From NCBI RefSeq assembly GCF_014207235.1, contig NZ_JACHDA010000003.1, positions 62,001 through 126,000 on the forward strand: 64,000 nucleotides of DNA, in the 5' to 3' direction. This stretch comes from Sphingopyxis sp. JAI128. Lineage in GTDB: Bacteria > Pseudomonadota > Alphaproteobacteria > Sphingomonadales > Sphingomonadaceae. Positions 45,277 to 56,047 of the stretch are shown piece by piece. The notes beneath the pieces are model-generated. The model had not been told where the DNA came from, searched no databases, and saw nothing but the letters and a program-made list of their open reading frames with translations. Within the stretch, counting starts at the first letter, position 1, and every line of letters begins with the position of its first letter. The position numbers were made by a program, and so were the translations under genes.

Positions 45277-45986
45277 CACGCCGCCTCGCGCGGGCGCGTA
45301 GTGCGGAACTCGATCTTCTTGTCATAGGGCGCGCCGACGATCATGCGCTTCACATAGATGCCGGGCAGGTGGATACAGTCGGGGTCGAGGCTGCCCGTGG
45401 GCACGATTTCCTCGACCTCGGCGACGCAGATCCTCGCCGCGGTTGCCATGGGCTGGTTGAAGTTGCGCGCGGTCTTGCGGAAGATGAGGTTGCCGCTCTC
45501 GTCGGCCTTCCACCCCTTGATGATCGCCAGGTCGGCAAAGATGCCGCGTTCGAGGATATAATCCTGTCCGTCGAAATTCTTCACTTCCTTGCCCTCGGCA
45601 ACGAGCGTGCCGACGCCTGTCTTGGTATAGAAACCGGGGATGCCCGCGCCGCCCGCACGGCAGCGTTCGGCGAGCGTGCCTTGGGGGCAGAATTCGACCT
45701 CGAGCTCGCCCGCCAGATATTGCCGCTCGAACTCCTTGTTCTCGCCAACGTAAGACGAGATCATCTTTTTGACCTGCTTCGTGCGGAGCAGCTTGCCAAG
45801 GCCCTCGCCGTCGATTCCGGCATTGTTGCTCGCGATGGTGAGGTCCTTCGTGCCGGCGTCGCGGATCGCGTCGATCAGCCGTTCGGGAATGCCGCACAGG
45901 CCGAACCCGCCCGCGCAAATCTGCATGCCGTCGAAGAGGAGGCCGTCGAGCGCGGCTGCTGCGTCGGAATATTGCTTGTTCGCCAT
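45276..45986 (-). CDS. scoA: 3-oxoacid CoA-transferase subunit A
   Basis: 236 residues from ATG 45986, with AGGAGG upstream. The subunit A blocks [61 protein letters not shown] and [14 protein letters not shown] are all present. It is the first gene of the five-gene minus-strand run scoA, acid phosphatase, membrane protein, 88-residue protein, scoB. It is divergent from a LysR gene. Confidence 0.94.
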   Translation of the reverse strand: MANKQYSDAAAALDGLLFDGMQICAGGFGLCGIPERLIDAIRDAGTKDLTIASNNAGIDGEGLGKLLRTKQVKKMISSYVGENKEFERQYLAGELEVEFCPQGTLAERCRAGGAGIPGFYTKTGVGTLVAEGKEVKNFDGQDYILERGIFADLAIIKGWKADESGNLIFRKTARNFNQPMATAARICVAEVEEIVPTGSLDPDCIHLPGIYVKRMIVGAPYDKKIEFRTTRPREAA

Positions 45987-46032
45987 GAAAGGGGCCTCCT
46001 TGCCGGGATGTCGGGCGCGACATTGGCCCATT

Positions 46033-46078
46033 TGATCCATCAATTCTAATTGTTCGATTTTTGGATTATACATAGATA
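46033..46078. promoter_or_regulatory. AT-rich divergent promoter region between scoA and lysR
   Basis: This stretch is markedly AT-rich in a GC-rich genome and holds ATCCA and TGGAT half-sites about 26 nt apart plus TATACATAGATAAT just before the LysR start. It is the most likely place for the LysR operator and for both divergent promoters. The half-site pairing is by eye only. Confidence 0.4.
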
Positions 46079-46972
46079 ATGTCTATTAATCGCGTCGCGC
46101 TCTATCATCTCGAAACGCTGCTGTGGATCGATCGGCTCGGTACCTTTTCGGCGGCGGCCGAGCGGCTCAACACGACGCAGCCGACGGTCTCGGCGCGGAT
46201 GCGCGAACTCGAACAAAGGCTCGGCACCCCGCTCTTCCGCCGCGAAGGCCGCGCGATGACGCTGACCGCGGCGGGGCGCAAGCTGGTGCGCGACTGCGAC
46301 CCCTTGCTCCGCGACATGCAATATGCGCTGCTCGGCAGCGGCGGCTATGGCGAGGCGAGCGGGGTGGTGCGGATCGGTGCGGGCGAGATCGCGGCGGCAA
46401 GCTGCCTTCCGGCCTTCGTCGCCGAACTCAAGGCCGATATGCCCCAGGTCGGGCTCGAGATCGAAATCGACCTCACCGCGAACCTGATCCAGCAGCTGCT
46501 CACCGGCCGCACCGACATGGCCTTCGCCGCCGGACCGATCGCGCACCCCGCGCTCAAGACCAGCCCGATCGGCGAGGTCGAACTGGTGTGGCTCGCGAGC
46601 CCCGCGGTCGCGTCGGCTTTCGCGGGCGGCGCGGCGGCGCTGCCGGTCTGGTCGCTCGCCAGCCATTCGCCGATCCACGGCCGGATGCGTGAGGCGATCG
46701 CGGCGTCGCGCATCGCGCAAAAGTCGCTCAACCTCTGCAACAATGCGCGCACGATGATCGACATCGCCAGGGCGGGCGGCGGCATCGGCATTTTTCCGCA
46801 GCCGATGGTCCGCGGCGAGGTCGCGCGCGGGACGCTGGTCCAAATCGCCGCGATGCCCGCGCTCGCCCCGGTCGAGTTCCACGTCGCGATGCGCGTCGCC
46901 GATACCGAACCGGTGCTGACCCAGATATTCGAGCGCGCGGCGCGGCTCGACCTCGCCGAACCGCCAGCTTGA
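46079..46972 (+). CDS. LysR family transcriptional regulator next to scoA
   Basis: 297 residues. The helix-turn-helix reads [40 protein letters not shown], followed by a LysR effector domain with [18 protein letters not shown]. It is divergent from scoA and probably controls it in response to a CoA-transferase substrate such as acetoacetate (inference). Start ATG 46079 lies directly after the AT-rich region. Confidence 0.9.
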   Translation: MSINRVALYHLETLLWIDRLGTFSAAAERLNTTQPTVSARMRELEQRLGTPLFRREGRAMTLTAAGRKLVRDCDPLLRDMQYALLGSGGYGEASGVVRIGAGEIAAASCLPAFVAELKADMPQVGLEIEIDLTANLIQQLLTGRTDMAFAAGPIAHPALKTSPIGEVELVWLASPAVASAFAGGAAALPVWSLASHSPIHGRMREAIAASRIAQKSLNLCNNARTMIDIARAGGGIGIFPQPMVRGEVARGTLVQIAAMPALAPVEFHVAMRVADTEPVLTQIFERAARLDLAEPPA

Positions 46973-47017
46973 ACCGATTGGCGGGCTTCGCCCGGTTGCG
47001 CTCGCTAGGGATGTAAA

Positions 47018-47090
47018 CCCCGGCGAAAGCCGGGGCCCGGAATTGCCAGACCAACCTTGCGTTTTCCCGCGCCGGACCCCGGCTTCCGCC
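47018..47090. repeat. REP-like palindrome, GCGAAAGC family (intergenic copy)
   Basis: CCCCGGCGAAAGCCGGGGCCC starts the left arm and is itself a hairpin; a degenerate right arm with GGACCCCGGCTTCCGCC ends near 47090. This is the same family as the copy inside edd. It is part of the 389-nt gap 46973-47361, which otherwise contains only the MITE-like copy next to it. Confidence 0.75.
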
Positions 47091-47131
47091 GCAGTGCACG
47101 CAGGGCAGCTATCGACCGGTTGCGGTCCTCG

Positions 47132-47244
47132 ATCCTCCCTGTGGCGAAGCCATGGGGAGGTGGCAGCGCGAAGCGCTGACGGAGGGGCTGATGGCGCGAG
47201 CTCGCGGCCCCCTCCACCACCGCTACGCGGCGGTCCCCCTCCCC
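47132..47244. repeat. MITE-like repeat, right end truncated
   Basis: Starts with the same ATCCTCCCTGT end and shares the block CATGGGGAGGTGGCAGC and GACGGAGGGGCTGATGGCG with the 25.6 kb copy. The right half is present to GTCCCCCTCCCC but lacks the terminal ACAGGGAGGAT. Confidence 0.75.
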
Positions 47245-47361
47245 GCCCAAAGCCGCCATCACGCGCGCACAAATATAGGCGGCCGCAACCACCCATTCGG
47301 GCTCCGCCCTTCCTGGAGCCCCTCGCTTCGATCCCCGCGCACGCGATGCGCGGGGAATATC

Positions 47362-47607
47362 TCACTTGATCTTGCCGCGGTTCGCGTAAAGCAGTGCCGC
47401 GATCACCGCCGCCGACCCGATGCCGAGCCCCGCGGCGGCCGCAGTCTTCCAGCCGCGTCTGGCCTTGCCCGCGTCCTTGTCGGCCGCCTCGGTGGCTTCG
47501 GCGGCCTCGCGCTGCTGCTGCGTTTCGCGCGCGGCGCGCAGCACTTCATTTTCTTCTTCCGTTTCATCGTCCTGAGCGGGCGGGGGCGGCGGCACTTGGT
47601 CAGTCAT
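47362..47607 (-). CDS. Small membrane protein with proline-rich acidic N-terminus
   Basis: 81 residues. A PPPPPAQDDETEEENEV acidic start leads into a helical region (AARETQQQREAAEATEAADKDAGKARRG) and one C-terminal transmembrane segment (AAAAGLGIGSAAVIAALLYA) followed by a short basic end. No family recognised. It is 22 nt downstream of ald on the same strand and could be cotranscribed. Confidence 0.7.
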   Translation of the reverse strand: MTDQVPPPPPAQDDETEEENEVLRAARETQQQREAAEATEAADKDAGKARRGWKTAAAAGLGIGSAAVIAALLYANRGKIK

Positions 47608-47628
47608 CGTCTTTACGGGTCCTTGTTG

Positions 47629-48744
47629 TCAGGCGAGTGCCCGATCGACAGGCACATAATCGGTTCCGATCGCCTCCGCTACGGCTTCGAACGTCACCTT
47701 ACCATTCCAAACGTTCAAACCCTGCGCAAGATGCATGTCGCGTCGCAAAGCTTCCTTCCAGCCGAGGTCGGCGATGCGCAGCGCGTGCGGCAGGGTGACG
47801 TTGTTGAGCGCATAGGTGCTGGTCCGCGCCACCGCGCCCGGCATGTTCGCCACCGCATAATGGACGATGCCGTCGACGATATAGGTCGGGTCGGCGTGCG
47901 TCGTCGCGTGGCTCGTCTCGAAACAGCCGCCCTGATCGATCGCGACGTCGACGAGCACCGAACCCGGACGCATCGTGCCGAGCATCTCGCGCGTGACAAG
48001 CTTCGGCGCCTCGGCGCCGGGGATCAGCACCGCGCCGATGACAAGGTCGGCCTCGGCGACGCATTCGGCGAGGTTCGCGCGGTTCGAGAAGCGCGTCTTC
48101 GCCCGCGCTTCGAAAAAGGTGCCGACGCGTTCGAGCACCTCGGGATCGCGGTCGAGGATGGTGACATCGGCGCCGAGCCCCGCCGCCATCTGCGCCGCGT
48201 TGAAACCGACGACGCCGCCGCCGATCACGCAGATCTTGCCCGGCGCGACGCCCGGAACGCCGCCCAAGAGCACGCCGCGGCCGCCATGCGCTTTTTCGAG
48301 CGCGGTCGCGCCGGCCTGGATCGACATGCGGCCCGCGACCTGGCTCATCGGCTTCAGGAGCGGCAGGCCGCCGTGCGGGCTGGTGACGGTTTCATAGGCG
48401 ATGCACACCGCGCCCGACTTCATCAGGTCGCGCGTCTGGTCGGGATCGGGGGCGAGGTGGAGATAGGTGTAGAGGATTTGCCCCTCGCGCAGCATCGCGC
48501 GCTCGACCGGCTGCGGCTCTTTGACCTTCACGACCATCTCGCAGGTCGCGAAGATGTCCTCGGCGGCCGCCACGATCTCGGCGCCCGCCTCGACGTAGAA
48601 GCGGTCGTGCGCGCCGATGCCCTCGCCGGCGCCGGTCTGCACCAGCACGCGGTGGCCGTGAACGACGAGTTCGCGCGCGCTTTCGGGGGTCAGGCCGACG
48701 CGATATTCGTGATTCTTGATTTCCTTCGGGGTGCCGATGATCAT
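47629..48744 (-). CDS. ald: Alanine dehydrogenase
   Basis: 371 residues from ATG 48744 ([20 protein letters not shown]). The family signature regions, the catalytic Lys in [10 protein letters not shown], and the NAD-binding [32 protein letters not shown] are present. It interconverts L-alanine and pyruvate plus ammonia. It is divergent from an Lrp/AsnC gene, a standard arrangement for ald control. Confidence 0.95.
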   Translation of the reverse strand: MIIGTPKEIKNHEYRVGLTPESARELVVHGHRVLVQTGAGEGIGAHDRFYVEAGAEIVAAAEDIFATCEMVVKVKEPQPVERAMLREGQILYTYLHLAPDPDQTRDLMKSGAVCIAYETVTSPHGGLPLLKPMSQVAGRMSIQAGATALEKAHGGRGVLLGGVPGVAPGKICVIGGGVVGFNAAQMAAGLGADVTILDRDPEVLERVGTFFEARAKTRFSNRANLAECVAEADLVIGAVLIPGAEAPKLVTREMLGTMRPGSVLVDVAIDQGGCFETSHATTHADPTYIVDGIVHYAVANMPGAVARTSTYALNNVTLPHALRIADLGWKEALRRDMHLAQGLNVWNGKVTFEAVAEAIGTDYVPVDRALA

Positions 48745-48863
48745 GGTCGCTCTCCGCATATGAATGTTGTCGGCGATCGACAGGACCGCCGAAATCTTGT
48801 CGGCGCTTTTAGCAGGAATCGCGTGCGAGGTGCTTGCATATGCTCCTTTGATTTTGCACAAGT

Positions 48864-48880
48864 GCGCGATATTTTCGCGC
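48864..48880. promoter_or_regulatory. Candidate Lrp-type operator (GCGCGA-N5-TCGCGC)
   Basis: An interrupted palindrome GCGCGATATTTTCGCGC with 6-bp arms lies in the 157-nt gap between ald and the divergent Lrp-family gene, 22 nt before the latter's ATG. A second exact palindrome, GCATATGC, is at 48836-48843. Both are candidate sites for the regulator, inferred from position. Confidence 0.5.
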
Positions 48881-48901
48881 CATATGGGCTGATCGCGCAA
48901 T

Positions 48902-49369
48902 ATGATTGACCGCATCGACGCAAAGCTGCTTCACCTGCTGCAACGCGAGGGGCCCAAGCCGGCCGCCGAACTGGGCGAGATCGTCGGGCTGTCGGCATCG
49001 GCGTGCCACCGCCGCGTCCGCGCGCTCGAGGCGGCGGGGATCATCACTGGCTATGCCGCGCGACTGGCTCCCGATCGCATCGGCCTCGGGCTCGACGTGT
49101 TCGTCGACATCAGCCTGACCTCGCAGAGCGAAGAGGCGCTCACCGCCTTCGAAAGCGCGGTCAAAAGTTTCGACGAGATATTGGAGTGCCAACTCCTGTC
49201 GGGCGCGTCGGACTATCGCCTCCGCGTCGCGGCGCGCAACGTTGCCGATTTCGACCGGCTGCACCGCCACTGCCTGTCGCGCCTGCCCGGCGTCGCGGCG
49301 ATGCACAGCGCCTTTGCGCTGCGCACGATCAAGGCGTTCGAGGGATATCCGGTCGCATTCGCCGGTTAA
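48902..49369 (+). CDS. Lrp/AsnC family regulator of ald
   Basis: 155 residues. N-terminal helix-turn-helix [47 protein letters not shown], then the RAM/AsnC domain with [13 protein letters not shown] and [20 protein letters not shown]. Divergent from ald, so most likely its alanine-responsive activator, as known for ald-linked Lrp proteins in other proteobacteria (inference from arrangement). Confidence 0.9.
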   Translation: MIDRIDAKLLHLLQREGPKPAAELGEIVGLSASACHRRVRALEAAGIITGYAARLAPDRIGLGLDVFVDISLTSQSEEALTAFESAVKSFDEILECQLLSGASDYRLRVAARNVADFDRLHRHCLSRLPGVAAMHSAFALRTIKAFEGYPVAFAG

Positions 49370-49470
49370 CGGCGAATTTACCACTTCATCGCATATCCCG
49401 TTCACCAGTTTGGCAGGATGAATGCGGACGACAGACCCGCACGTCTTTGGGTGATCAGGGAAGCAGGATC

Positions 49471-50823
49471 ATGGTGAAGGACAATCCGATTCATAAGCAG
49501 CAGATCGACCCGATTTTGATGTCGGAGCGTTTTCCCTATTACGACCTCGACGGCCGGCTCACGGCCAGCGGTGCGGAAATCCACGCGATCATCGCGGGCC
49601 GCGAGGACGCAGTCGCGCGCGCCTATTGGGACGCATTCAACCAGTTGCCCGGCGTCGAGCGCAAGGTCGAGGGCGAGCTTTACGACAGCTATGTCCGCGG
49701 CAGCGCGCGCCACACCTTCACCAAATATGCCGACGCCGCGGGGCAGGAGGTCGCGACGATCGCGTGCCAGAACACGCATATGGCGCGGCGCGTGAAACTG
49801 CCGCTCGCATCGGTCATGTCGTGCATCGCCGAAAGCCAGCGTCTCACCATCGAATATGTCGTCGAGGCGTGCATCGGCGATGCCGAGCGCCTCGCGCGCC
49901 TGACGAGCGCGATCAACCGGCTCGCGCTGCTCGAATTCGACATCATGCAGCGTTATGCGGCCAAGCTCGACCGCGCGGTCTTTTCGAGCGAGCGGCAGGC
50001 GCTGGCGGGCGATTTCGACCGCTCGATCGCGTCGCTGGTGCAGGATACCGACGGCGTGCGCGAACAGCTTGCGCGGCAGGCGGCCTCGGCCGACCAGGCG
50101 GCCAAGGGTATGATCGCCAAGACAAGCGAAGTCGCCGCCGCGTCCGAACAATCGGCGATGGCGATGCGCGAGGCCGCCTCGACCGCCGCCGGGCTGATCC
50201 GCGCGATCGAGGATGCGCGCAGCGAGGTCGAAGCCTCGGCCACGGTCGCGACGCGCGCCTCCGAACAGGCGGGCGAAGCCGTCGCCATGTCCGAAGCGCT
50301 GTCGCATCACGCCGAATCGATCGAATCGATTCTGGGCCTGATCCGCGAGATCGCGGGGCAGACCAACCTTCTCGCATTGAACGCGACGATCGAGGCGGCG
50401 CGCGCCGGCGAATCGGGCCGCGGCTTTGCCGTCGTCGCGCAGGAAGTGAAGAGCCTCGCCAACGAAACCGCGCGCGCGACCGACGATATTGCGGGCAAGA
50501 TCGCCGCGATCCAGCAGGCGACGCGCGGGTCGGTGTCGGCGAACCAGTCGATCCAGGCGACGATCGTCGAGGTGCAGCGGTCGGCACAGCGCATCCGCGA
50601 CGCGATGGACGCGCAGGCGCAGACCGTCACCTCGATCACCGCCGCGGTCGACGAAACCGCGCTCGCCGCCGACTCGATGTCGTCGACCATCGCCAGCATC
50701 CGCAACGATTCGGGCATGGTCGCCGGCGAGATCAGCACGCTGAGCGACGAGTTCGCCAGGATGGGCGACCGGTTGCAACAGCTGGAAAGGGCGGCAAGCG
50801 ACTTCAGCCGCCGCGTCGCGTAA
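49471..50823 (+). CDS. Cytoplasmic globin-coupled chemoreceptor (MCP)
   Basis: 450 residues with no transmembrane segment. Residues ~20-165 resemble a protoglobin sensor domain: YWDAFNQLP and later [20 protein letters not shown], where His-103 is the likely proximal haem ligand (compare HxxxGLP in HemAT). The C-terminal half is a classical MCP signalling domain with the conserved tip [19 protein letters not shown]. No CheA/CheW/CheB/CheR genes are nearby, so it is an orphan receptor, probably an oxygen sensor. Start ATG 49471 has AGCAGGA upstream. Haem binding is inferred. Confidence 0.85.
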   Translation: MVKDNPIHKQQIDPILMSERFPYYDLDGRLTASGAEIHAIIAGREDAVARAYWDAFNQLPGVERKVEGELYDSYVRGSARHTFTKYADAAGQEVATIACQNTHMARRVKLPLASVMSCIAESQRLTIEYVVEACIGDAERLARLTSAINRLALLEFDIMQRYAAKLDRAVFSSERQALAGDFDRSIASLVQDTDGVREQLARQAASADQAAKGMIAKTSEVAAASEQSAMAMREAASTAAGLIRAIEDARSEVEASATVATRASEQAGEAVAMSEALSHHAESIESILGLIREIAGQTNLLALNATIEAARAGESGRGFAVVAQEVKSLANETARATDDIAGKIAAIQQATRGSVSANQSIQATIVEVQRSAQRIRDAMDAQAQTVTSITAAVDETALAADSMSSTIASIRNDSGMVAGEISTLSDEFARMGDRLQQLERAASDFSRRVA

Positions 50824-50837
50824 ACCCCCTCCCCCGC

Positions 50838-50856
50838 ATCGCGGCGCAGCCGCGAT
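50838..50856. terminator. Hairpin after the chemoreceptor gene
   Basis: ATCGCGGC-GCA-GCCGCGAT is an exact 8-bp stem with a 3-nt loop, 14 nt after the stop. There is no U-tract, and the flanking CCCCCTCCCCC and AGGGGG blocks suggest it may be a repeat element rather than a classical terminator. Confidence 0.4.
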
Positions 50857-50910
50857 CGACAAGATAGGGGGTGGCCTCGCGCGCCACTCGTTCCTATAAC
50901 CCTCCCCATC

Positions 50911-53014
<2,104 letters not shown>

Positions 53015-53045
53015 TACCCATCGGGCGGATAAAGGATGACACCCC

Positions 53046-53279
53046 ATGCCAACCCTTCTCCGCCTGAACGGCTTTCGTTTCTACTTCTACAGCCACGAAC
53101 CGAACGAGCCGCCGCACGTGCACATCGACTGCGGCGAGGCGACGATCAAAATCTGGCTCGACAGCCTCGAAGTGGCGAAAAGCCGGGGCTTTCGCGCGCA
53201 CGAGATTTCTGGCATCATCGCAATGACAGCCGAGCATCGCACGATGTTCGTGGAGAAGTGGCATGAATATTTCGGCTAA
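53046..53279 (+). CDS. DUF4160 protein
   Basis: 77 residues. FRFYFYSHEPNEPPHVHIDCGEATIKIWLD is the DUF4160 core, with the conserved HEPxHVH block. DUF4160 genes commonly precede DUF2442 genes in accessory regions and have been suggested to form toxin-antitoxin-like pairs, which is not proven. It is 31 nt after thiC and overlaps the DUF2442 gene by 17 nt. Confidence 0.85.
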   Translation: MPTLLRLNGFRFYFYSHEPNEPPHVHIDCGEATIKIWLDSLEVAKSRGFRAHEISGIIAMTAEHRTMFVEKWHEYFG

Positions 53280-53523
53280 GGTAACCGACGAGCGCGTCCT
53301 CGACGTCCGCTTCGACGAACACCGCCTGATTGTGGACCTGATGGACGGCCGCACCATCTCCGTCCCGCTCGCCTGGTATCCGCGCCTCGCTGCCGCCACC
53401 CCCGAACAGCGCGCGCATTGGGAAAAATGCGGCGGCGGCTATGGCATCCACTGGCCCGACGTGGACGAGGATTTGAGCACCGAAGGGTTGCTTAGAGGTG
53501 CGCCTGCAGCGAGGGCCGCGTGA
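53263..53523 (+). CDS. DUF2442 protein
   Basis: 86 residues. The DUF2442 core is visible as VLDVRFDEHRLIVDLMDGRTISVPLAWYPRLAAATPEQRAHWE and the GYGIHWPDVDEDLSTEGLL end. Partner of the DUF4160 gene by overlap. Sometimes annotated as an antitoxin-like or regulatory partner; I do not assign a function. Confidence 0.85.
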   Translation: MNISAKVTDERVLDVRFDEHRLIVDLMDGRTISVPLAWYPRLAAATPEQRAHWEKCGGGYGIHWPDVDEDLSTEGLLRGAPAARAA

Positions 53524-53541
53524 GTTTGGGGGTTAAGTAAG

Positions 53542-53558
53542 CTGTCACCGTAATTCGA
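53542..53558. repeat. 17-nt junction repeat, copy 1
   Basis: CTGTCACCGTAATTCGA, identical to 54670-54686. In both places it runs directly into a copy of the thiC 3' end. Its complement (AATTACGGTGACAG) resembles sequences I remember at the edges of dispersed repeats in other Proteobacteria; that likeness is from memory. Confidence 0.8.
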
Positions 53559-53643
53559 AGCAGGCATGAAGCAGATGAGCGAGCTGTTCAAAGAAACGGG
53601 CAGCGAACTGTATATGGGGGCGGGTGGCCGCGAACACGACTGA
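53557..53643 (+). pseudogene. Duplicate of the thiC 3' end, copy 1 (87 bp)
   Basis: Matches the native tail at 52928-53014 at 84 of 87 positions, ending at an equivalent TGA. The three differences (AAG/AAA, CTC/CTG, GGC/GGG) are all synonymous third-position changes. It has no start codon context of its own and is a remnant, not a gene. It begins within the 17-nt junction repeat. Confidence 0.95.
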
Positions 53644-54026
53644 TGTTTCGCTGGGTGCGGGATCGATGGGAGGCGCTCCTCGGTAGCGGCGTGATGCCCA
53701 CCGCAACCCGTCTCCCCCCGCATCCCGCGAATGTCCCCGGCCCCTTCTATGTCGAGGACGGCTGCTGCATCAGCTGCGGCGTTTGGGAAGATGTCGCCCC
53801 CGACTTGCTCGCTTGGCTGGAGGATGACGACGTCCCGCATTGCTACGTCCAGCGCCAGCCCGAAACCGACGAGGAGTTCGAGCGGATGATGGAAGCGATG
53901 CGGGTCGGCGAAGTCGACTGCATCCGCGTCCACGCCTGCAAGCCCGACTGGATCGAGCGCTTGCGCAAAGAGGGCTTGGATGATCAGATCGACCCCGAAA
54001 GCGGCCCGCTGCCAAGACACTCATAA
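53643..54026 (+). CDS. Ferredoxin-like protein with CCxxC
   Basis: 127 residues. VEDGCCISCGVWEDVAPDLLAW followed by PHCYVQRQPETDEEFERMMEAMRVGEVDCIRVHAC resembles small single-cluster ferredoxin-like proteins seen scattered in bacterial accessory regions. Only some of the classical ferredoxin cysteines are present, so an Fe-S cluster is uncertain. Its ATG shares the A of the thiC-tail TGA (TGATG). Confidence 0.6.
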   Translation: MFRWVRDRWEALLGSGVMPTATRLPPHPANVPGPFYVEDGCCISCGVWEDVAPDLLAWLEDDDVPHCYVQRQPETDEEFERMMEAMRVGEVDCIRVHACKPDWIERLRKEGLDDQIDPESGPLPRHS

Positions 54027-54050
54027 TCGGACCCTTCGGAGACAGAGCAG

Positions 54051-54644
54051 ATGGCCGAACGCGGCATTTTCGGAAAGCTGTTCGGACGGCGCAAGCCGTC
54101 CGCGCGCGAAATCCTGCAATCCGCCCGCTGGAAATGCGCGAACTGCGATGTCGAGCATGAAGGCATGTTCGACATCGGGGCGCTCGCTCCCGATCATTGG
54201 GGCAAGGCCGAGGAGCTCGAACCCAACAGTGCGCTACGCCTCGACGGCGATTTCCTGTCCGAAGATTTCTGCGTCATCGGCGGCGAACATTTTTTCGTCC
54301 GCTGCGTTTTCGACATCCCCGTTCACGGCATGCCCGAAAAATTCGGCTACGGTGTCTGGTCGACGCTCTCGCGCGAGAATTTCGACCGCTATGTCGACGG
54401 CTTCGACGACGGCAAATACCGCGACTTGGGGCCGTGGTGGGGCTGGTTCGCGAACAGCCTTAAAGGTTTTCCCGAAACGCTCAATCAAGGCTGCTGGGTC
54501 TATCCGCAGTTGGGCCGACAACGACCGGCGATCAGCCTGGACGAAAACGCGCATGAATTGGCGACTGCCCAGCAGGAGGGTATCAGCGCGGAACGGTTAC
54601 TCGAACTCTACGCCGAATATGGTCACACGCCCGCCGTAAACTGA
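54051..54644 (+). CDS. DUF2199 protein
   Basis: 197 residues. The core FGYGVWSTLSRENFDRYVDGFDDGKY and the WKCANCDVEHEG zinc-knuckle-like start (CxxC) fit DUF2199, a family of unknown function that is sporadic in bacteria. 24 nt after the ferredoxin-like gene, so likely in one operon. Confidence 0.82.
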   Translation: MAERGIFGKLFGRRKPSAREILQSARWKCANCDVEHEGMFDIGALAPDHWGKAEELEPNSALRLDGDFLSEDFCVIGGEHFFVRCVFDIPVHGMPEKFGYGVWSTLSRENFDRYVDGFDDGKYRDLGPWWGWFANSLKGFPETLNQGCWVYPQLGRQRPAISLDENAHELATAQQEGISAERLLELYAEYGHTPAVN

Positions 54645-54669
54645 CAACTGAGATTAGGGGTCGTTGTAC

Positions 54670-54686
54670 CTGTCACCGTAATTCGA
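54670..54686. repeat. 17-nt junction repeat, copy 2
   Basis: Identical to 53542-53558 and again immediately followed by a thiC-tail copy. Confidence 0.8.
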
Positions 54687-54780
54687 GGAAGCCGAGAAGG
54701 GCATGGCGGAAATGAGCCAAGTCTATGAGGATACGGGGCGCGGGCTGTATATGGGCGCGTGTGGTCGGGAGCATGATTGA
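54685..54780 (+). pseudogene. Diverged duplicate of the thiC 3' end, copy 2 (96 bp)
   Basis: In frame it reads EEAEKGMAEMSQVYEDTGRG and then LYMGACGREHD before TGA, clearly a ThiC C-terminus but different from the native [21 protein letters not shown]. It looks like the tail of a thiC gene from another lineage rather than a decayed copy of this one. No start codon of its own. Confidence 0.9.
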
Positions 54781-54813
54781 GTAATATTGAGAAACTGACT
54801 TCGAGGAGACAGC

Positions 54814-54930
54814 TTCGCCGCTCCGCCCTTTCCGCTCGCCTTCGACCGGATCGAGAACCGCAAGGCGGTGACGCTGCGCACCCGCGAACCGCTGGTCGAG
54901 GCGCGGGCGTTCCAGACGGCGGTCGAATGA
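54814..54930 (+). pseudogene. Remnant of a 2'-5' RNA ligase / cyclic phosphodiesterase (ThpR-like) C-terminus
   Basis: In frame: PFPLAFDRIENRKAVTLRTREPL and ending RAFQTAVE before TGA, which matches my memory of the C-terminal part of this family in sphingomonads. The N-terminal two-thirds, including both catalytic HxT motifs, is absent. The rest of the 54645-55207 gap holds the thiC remnant just upstream; 54931-55207 shows nothing I recognise. Confidence 0.5.
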
Positions 54931-55207
54931 CGCCGGGTTTCTCTAGTTCCACGGCCCCGCCCGCAAAAAAAAATGCTTTCCTACATTATTCCGCCATGCT
55001 TCAAACTGGCCGATGAGCAGCACTCCTTCCTTCGCGCCGCACCGACCGGCCGGACCGACGGTCAGGGGATCGCCATTGGGCTGACCTTTACTGACCTTTG
55101 GATGTTCAGCGCCGTTGGACAAGGCCGGGGTCGGGACGCGGCCCCTGCCCCCCACCCCGCCCTCAGCCCGCTTGGCAAGCCCCGCGGCGCTGCCTAAGGC
55201 GGGGGGC

Positions 55208-55900
55208 ATGAGCACGCATATCCTGATCACCGGCGCCAGCCGCGGTATCGGCGCCGCGATCGCCGCGGCGCTGGCGGGCGGCGGCGCGCGCGTCGTCGCG
55301 CTGTCGAGCGCCGACGGCGACCTTGCCGACCCCGCCACCCCCGACCGGCTGTGGCAATCGAGCCTCGACCGGCTGGACGGACGCATCGACGGGCTGGTGA
55401 ACAATGCCGGGGTGTTCGAGGCGAACCCGGCCGATGCCGCCGACGCCGACTGGCTGGCGGGCTGGAACCGCACGATGCAGGTCAATCTGACCGCGAGCGC
55501 GCAGCTCTGCCGCCACGCGGTGCGGCACTGGCAGGCGCGCGGATCGGGCGGGCGCATCGTCAATATCGCGAGCCGCGCGGCGTATCGCGGCGACAGCCCG
55601 GCGCACTGGCATTATGCGGCGTCGAAAGCGGGGATGGTCGCGATGACCAAGACGATCGCGCGCGCTTATGCAAAGGACGGCATCCTCGCCTTTGCCATCT
55701 GCCCCGGCTTCACGATGACGGGCATGGCCGACGACTATCTGGCAAGCCGCGGCGGCGACAAATTGCTCGCCGACATTCCGCTGGGGCGCGTCGCGATGCC
55801 GGGCGAAGTCGGCGAAATGGCGCGCTGGTGCGCGACGGACGCCCCCGCGTCGATGACCGGCGCGGTGCTCGACGTCAATGGCGCGAGCTATGTCCGCTGA
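55208..55900 (+). CDS. SDR family oxidoreductase
   Basis: 230 residues from ATG 55208. TGASRGIG cofactor motif, NNAGVF, catalytic Ser in VNIASRAAY and HYAASKAGM (YxxxK), and a C-terminal VLDVNGASYVR. It is the classical FabG-like SDR type; the substrate is unknown. It follows the accessory region and is upstream of prmA on the same strand. Confidence 0.9.
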   Translation: MSTHILITGASRGIGAAIAAALAGGGARVVALSSADGDLADPATPDRLWQSSLDRLDGRIDGLVNNAGVFEANPADAADADWLAGWNRTMQVNLTASAQLCRHAVRHWQARGSGGRIVNIASRAAYRGDSPAHWHYAASKAGMVAMTKTIARAYAKDGILAFAICPGFTMTGMADDYLASRGGDKLLADIPLGRVAMPGEVGEMARWCATDAPASMTGAVLDVNGASYVR

Positions 55901-55922
55901 CGCCGCGGCCGCGGACCCGTTA

Positions 55923-56018
55923 ATCCTCCCTGTGGCGCAGCCATGGGGAGGTGGCAGCCGCGGCGCGGCTGACGGAGGGGCAATAACGCGCCCGCCGCTC
56001 CACCACCCGCCGCGCGGC
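55923..56018. repeat. MITE-like repeat, degenerate right end
   Basis: Starts with ATCCTCCCTGT and shares CATGGGGAGGTGGCAGCCG and CTGACGGAGGGGC with the other copies; the right half is degenerate (CCGCTCCACCACCCGCC). It lies between the SDR gene and prmA. Confidence 0.75.
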
Positions 56019-56042
56019 AGGGGGGATGGCAGGGGGGATGGC
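56019..56042. repeat. Tandem 12-mer (AGGGGGGATGGC) x2 before prmA
   Basis: Two exact copies lie directly upstream of the prmA ATG at 56048. The G-rich stretch is the only candidate ribosome binding site, ending about 15 nt before the start codon. Confidence 0.8.
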
Positions 56043-56047
56043 ATCGC

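Noticed and set aside
53557..53643. The thiC-tail copies considered as small genes
   Set aside because: They have no start codon or ribosome site and match the interior of a larger gene; they are remnants.
54814..54930. The ligase fragment considered as a functional gene
   Set aside because: Only the C-terminal part is present, and both catalytic HxT motifs are missing.
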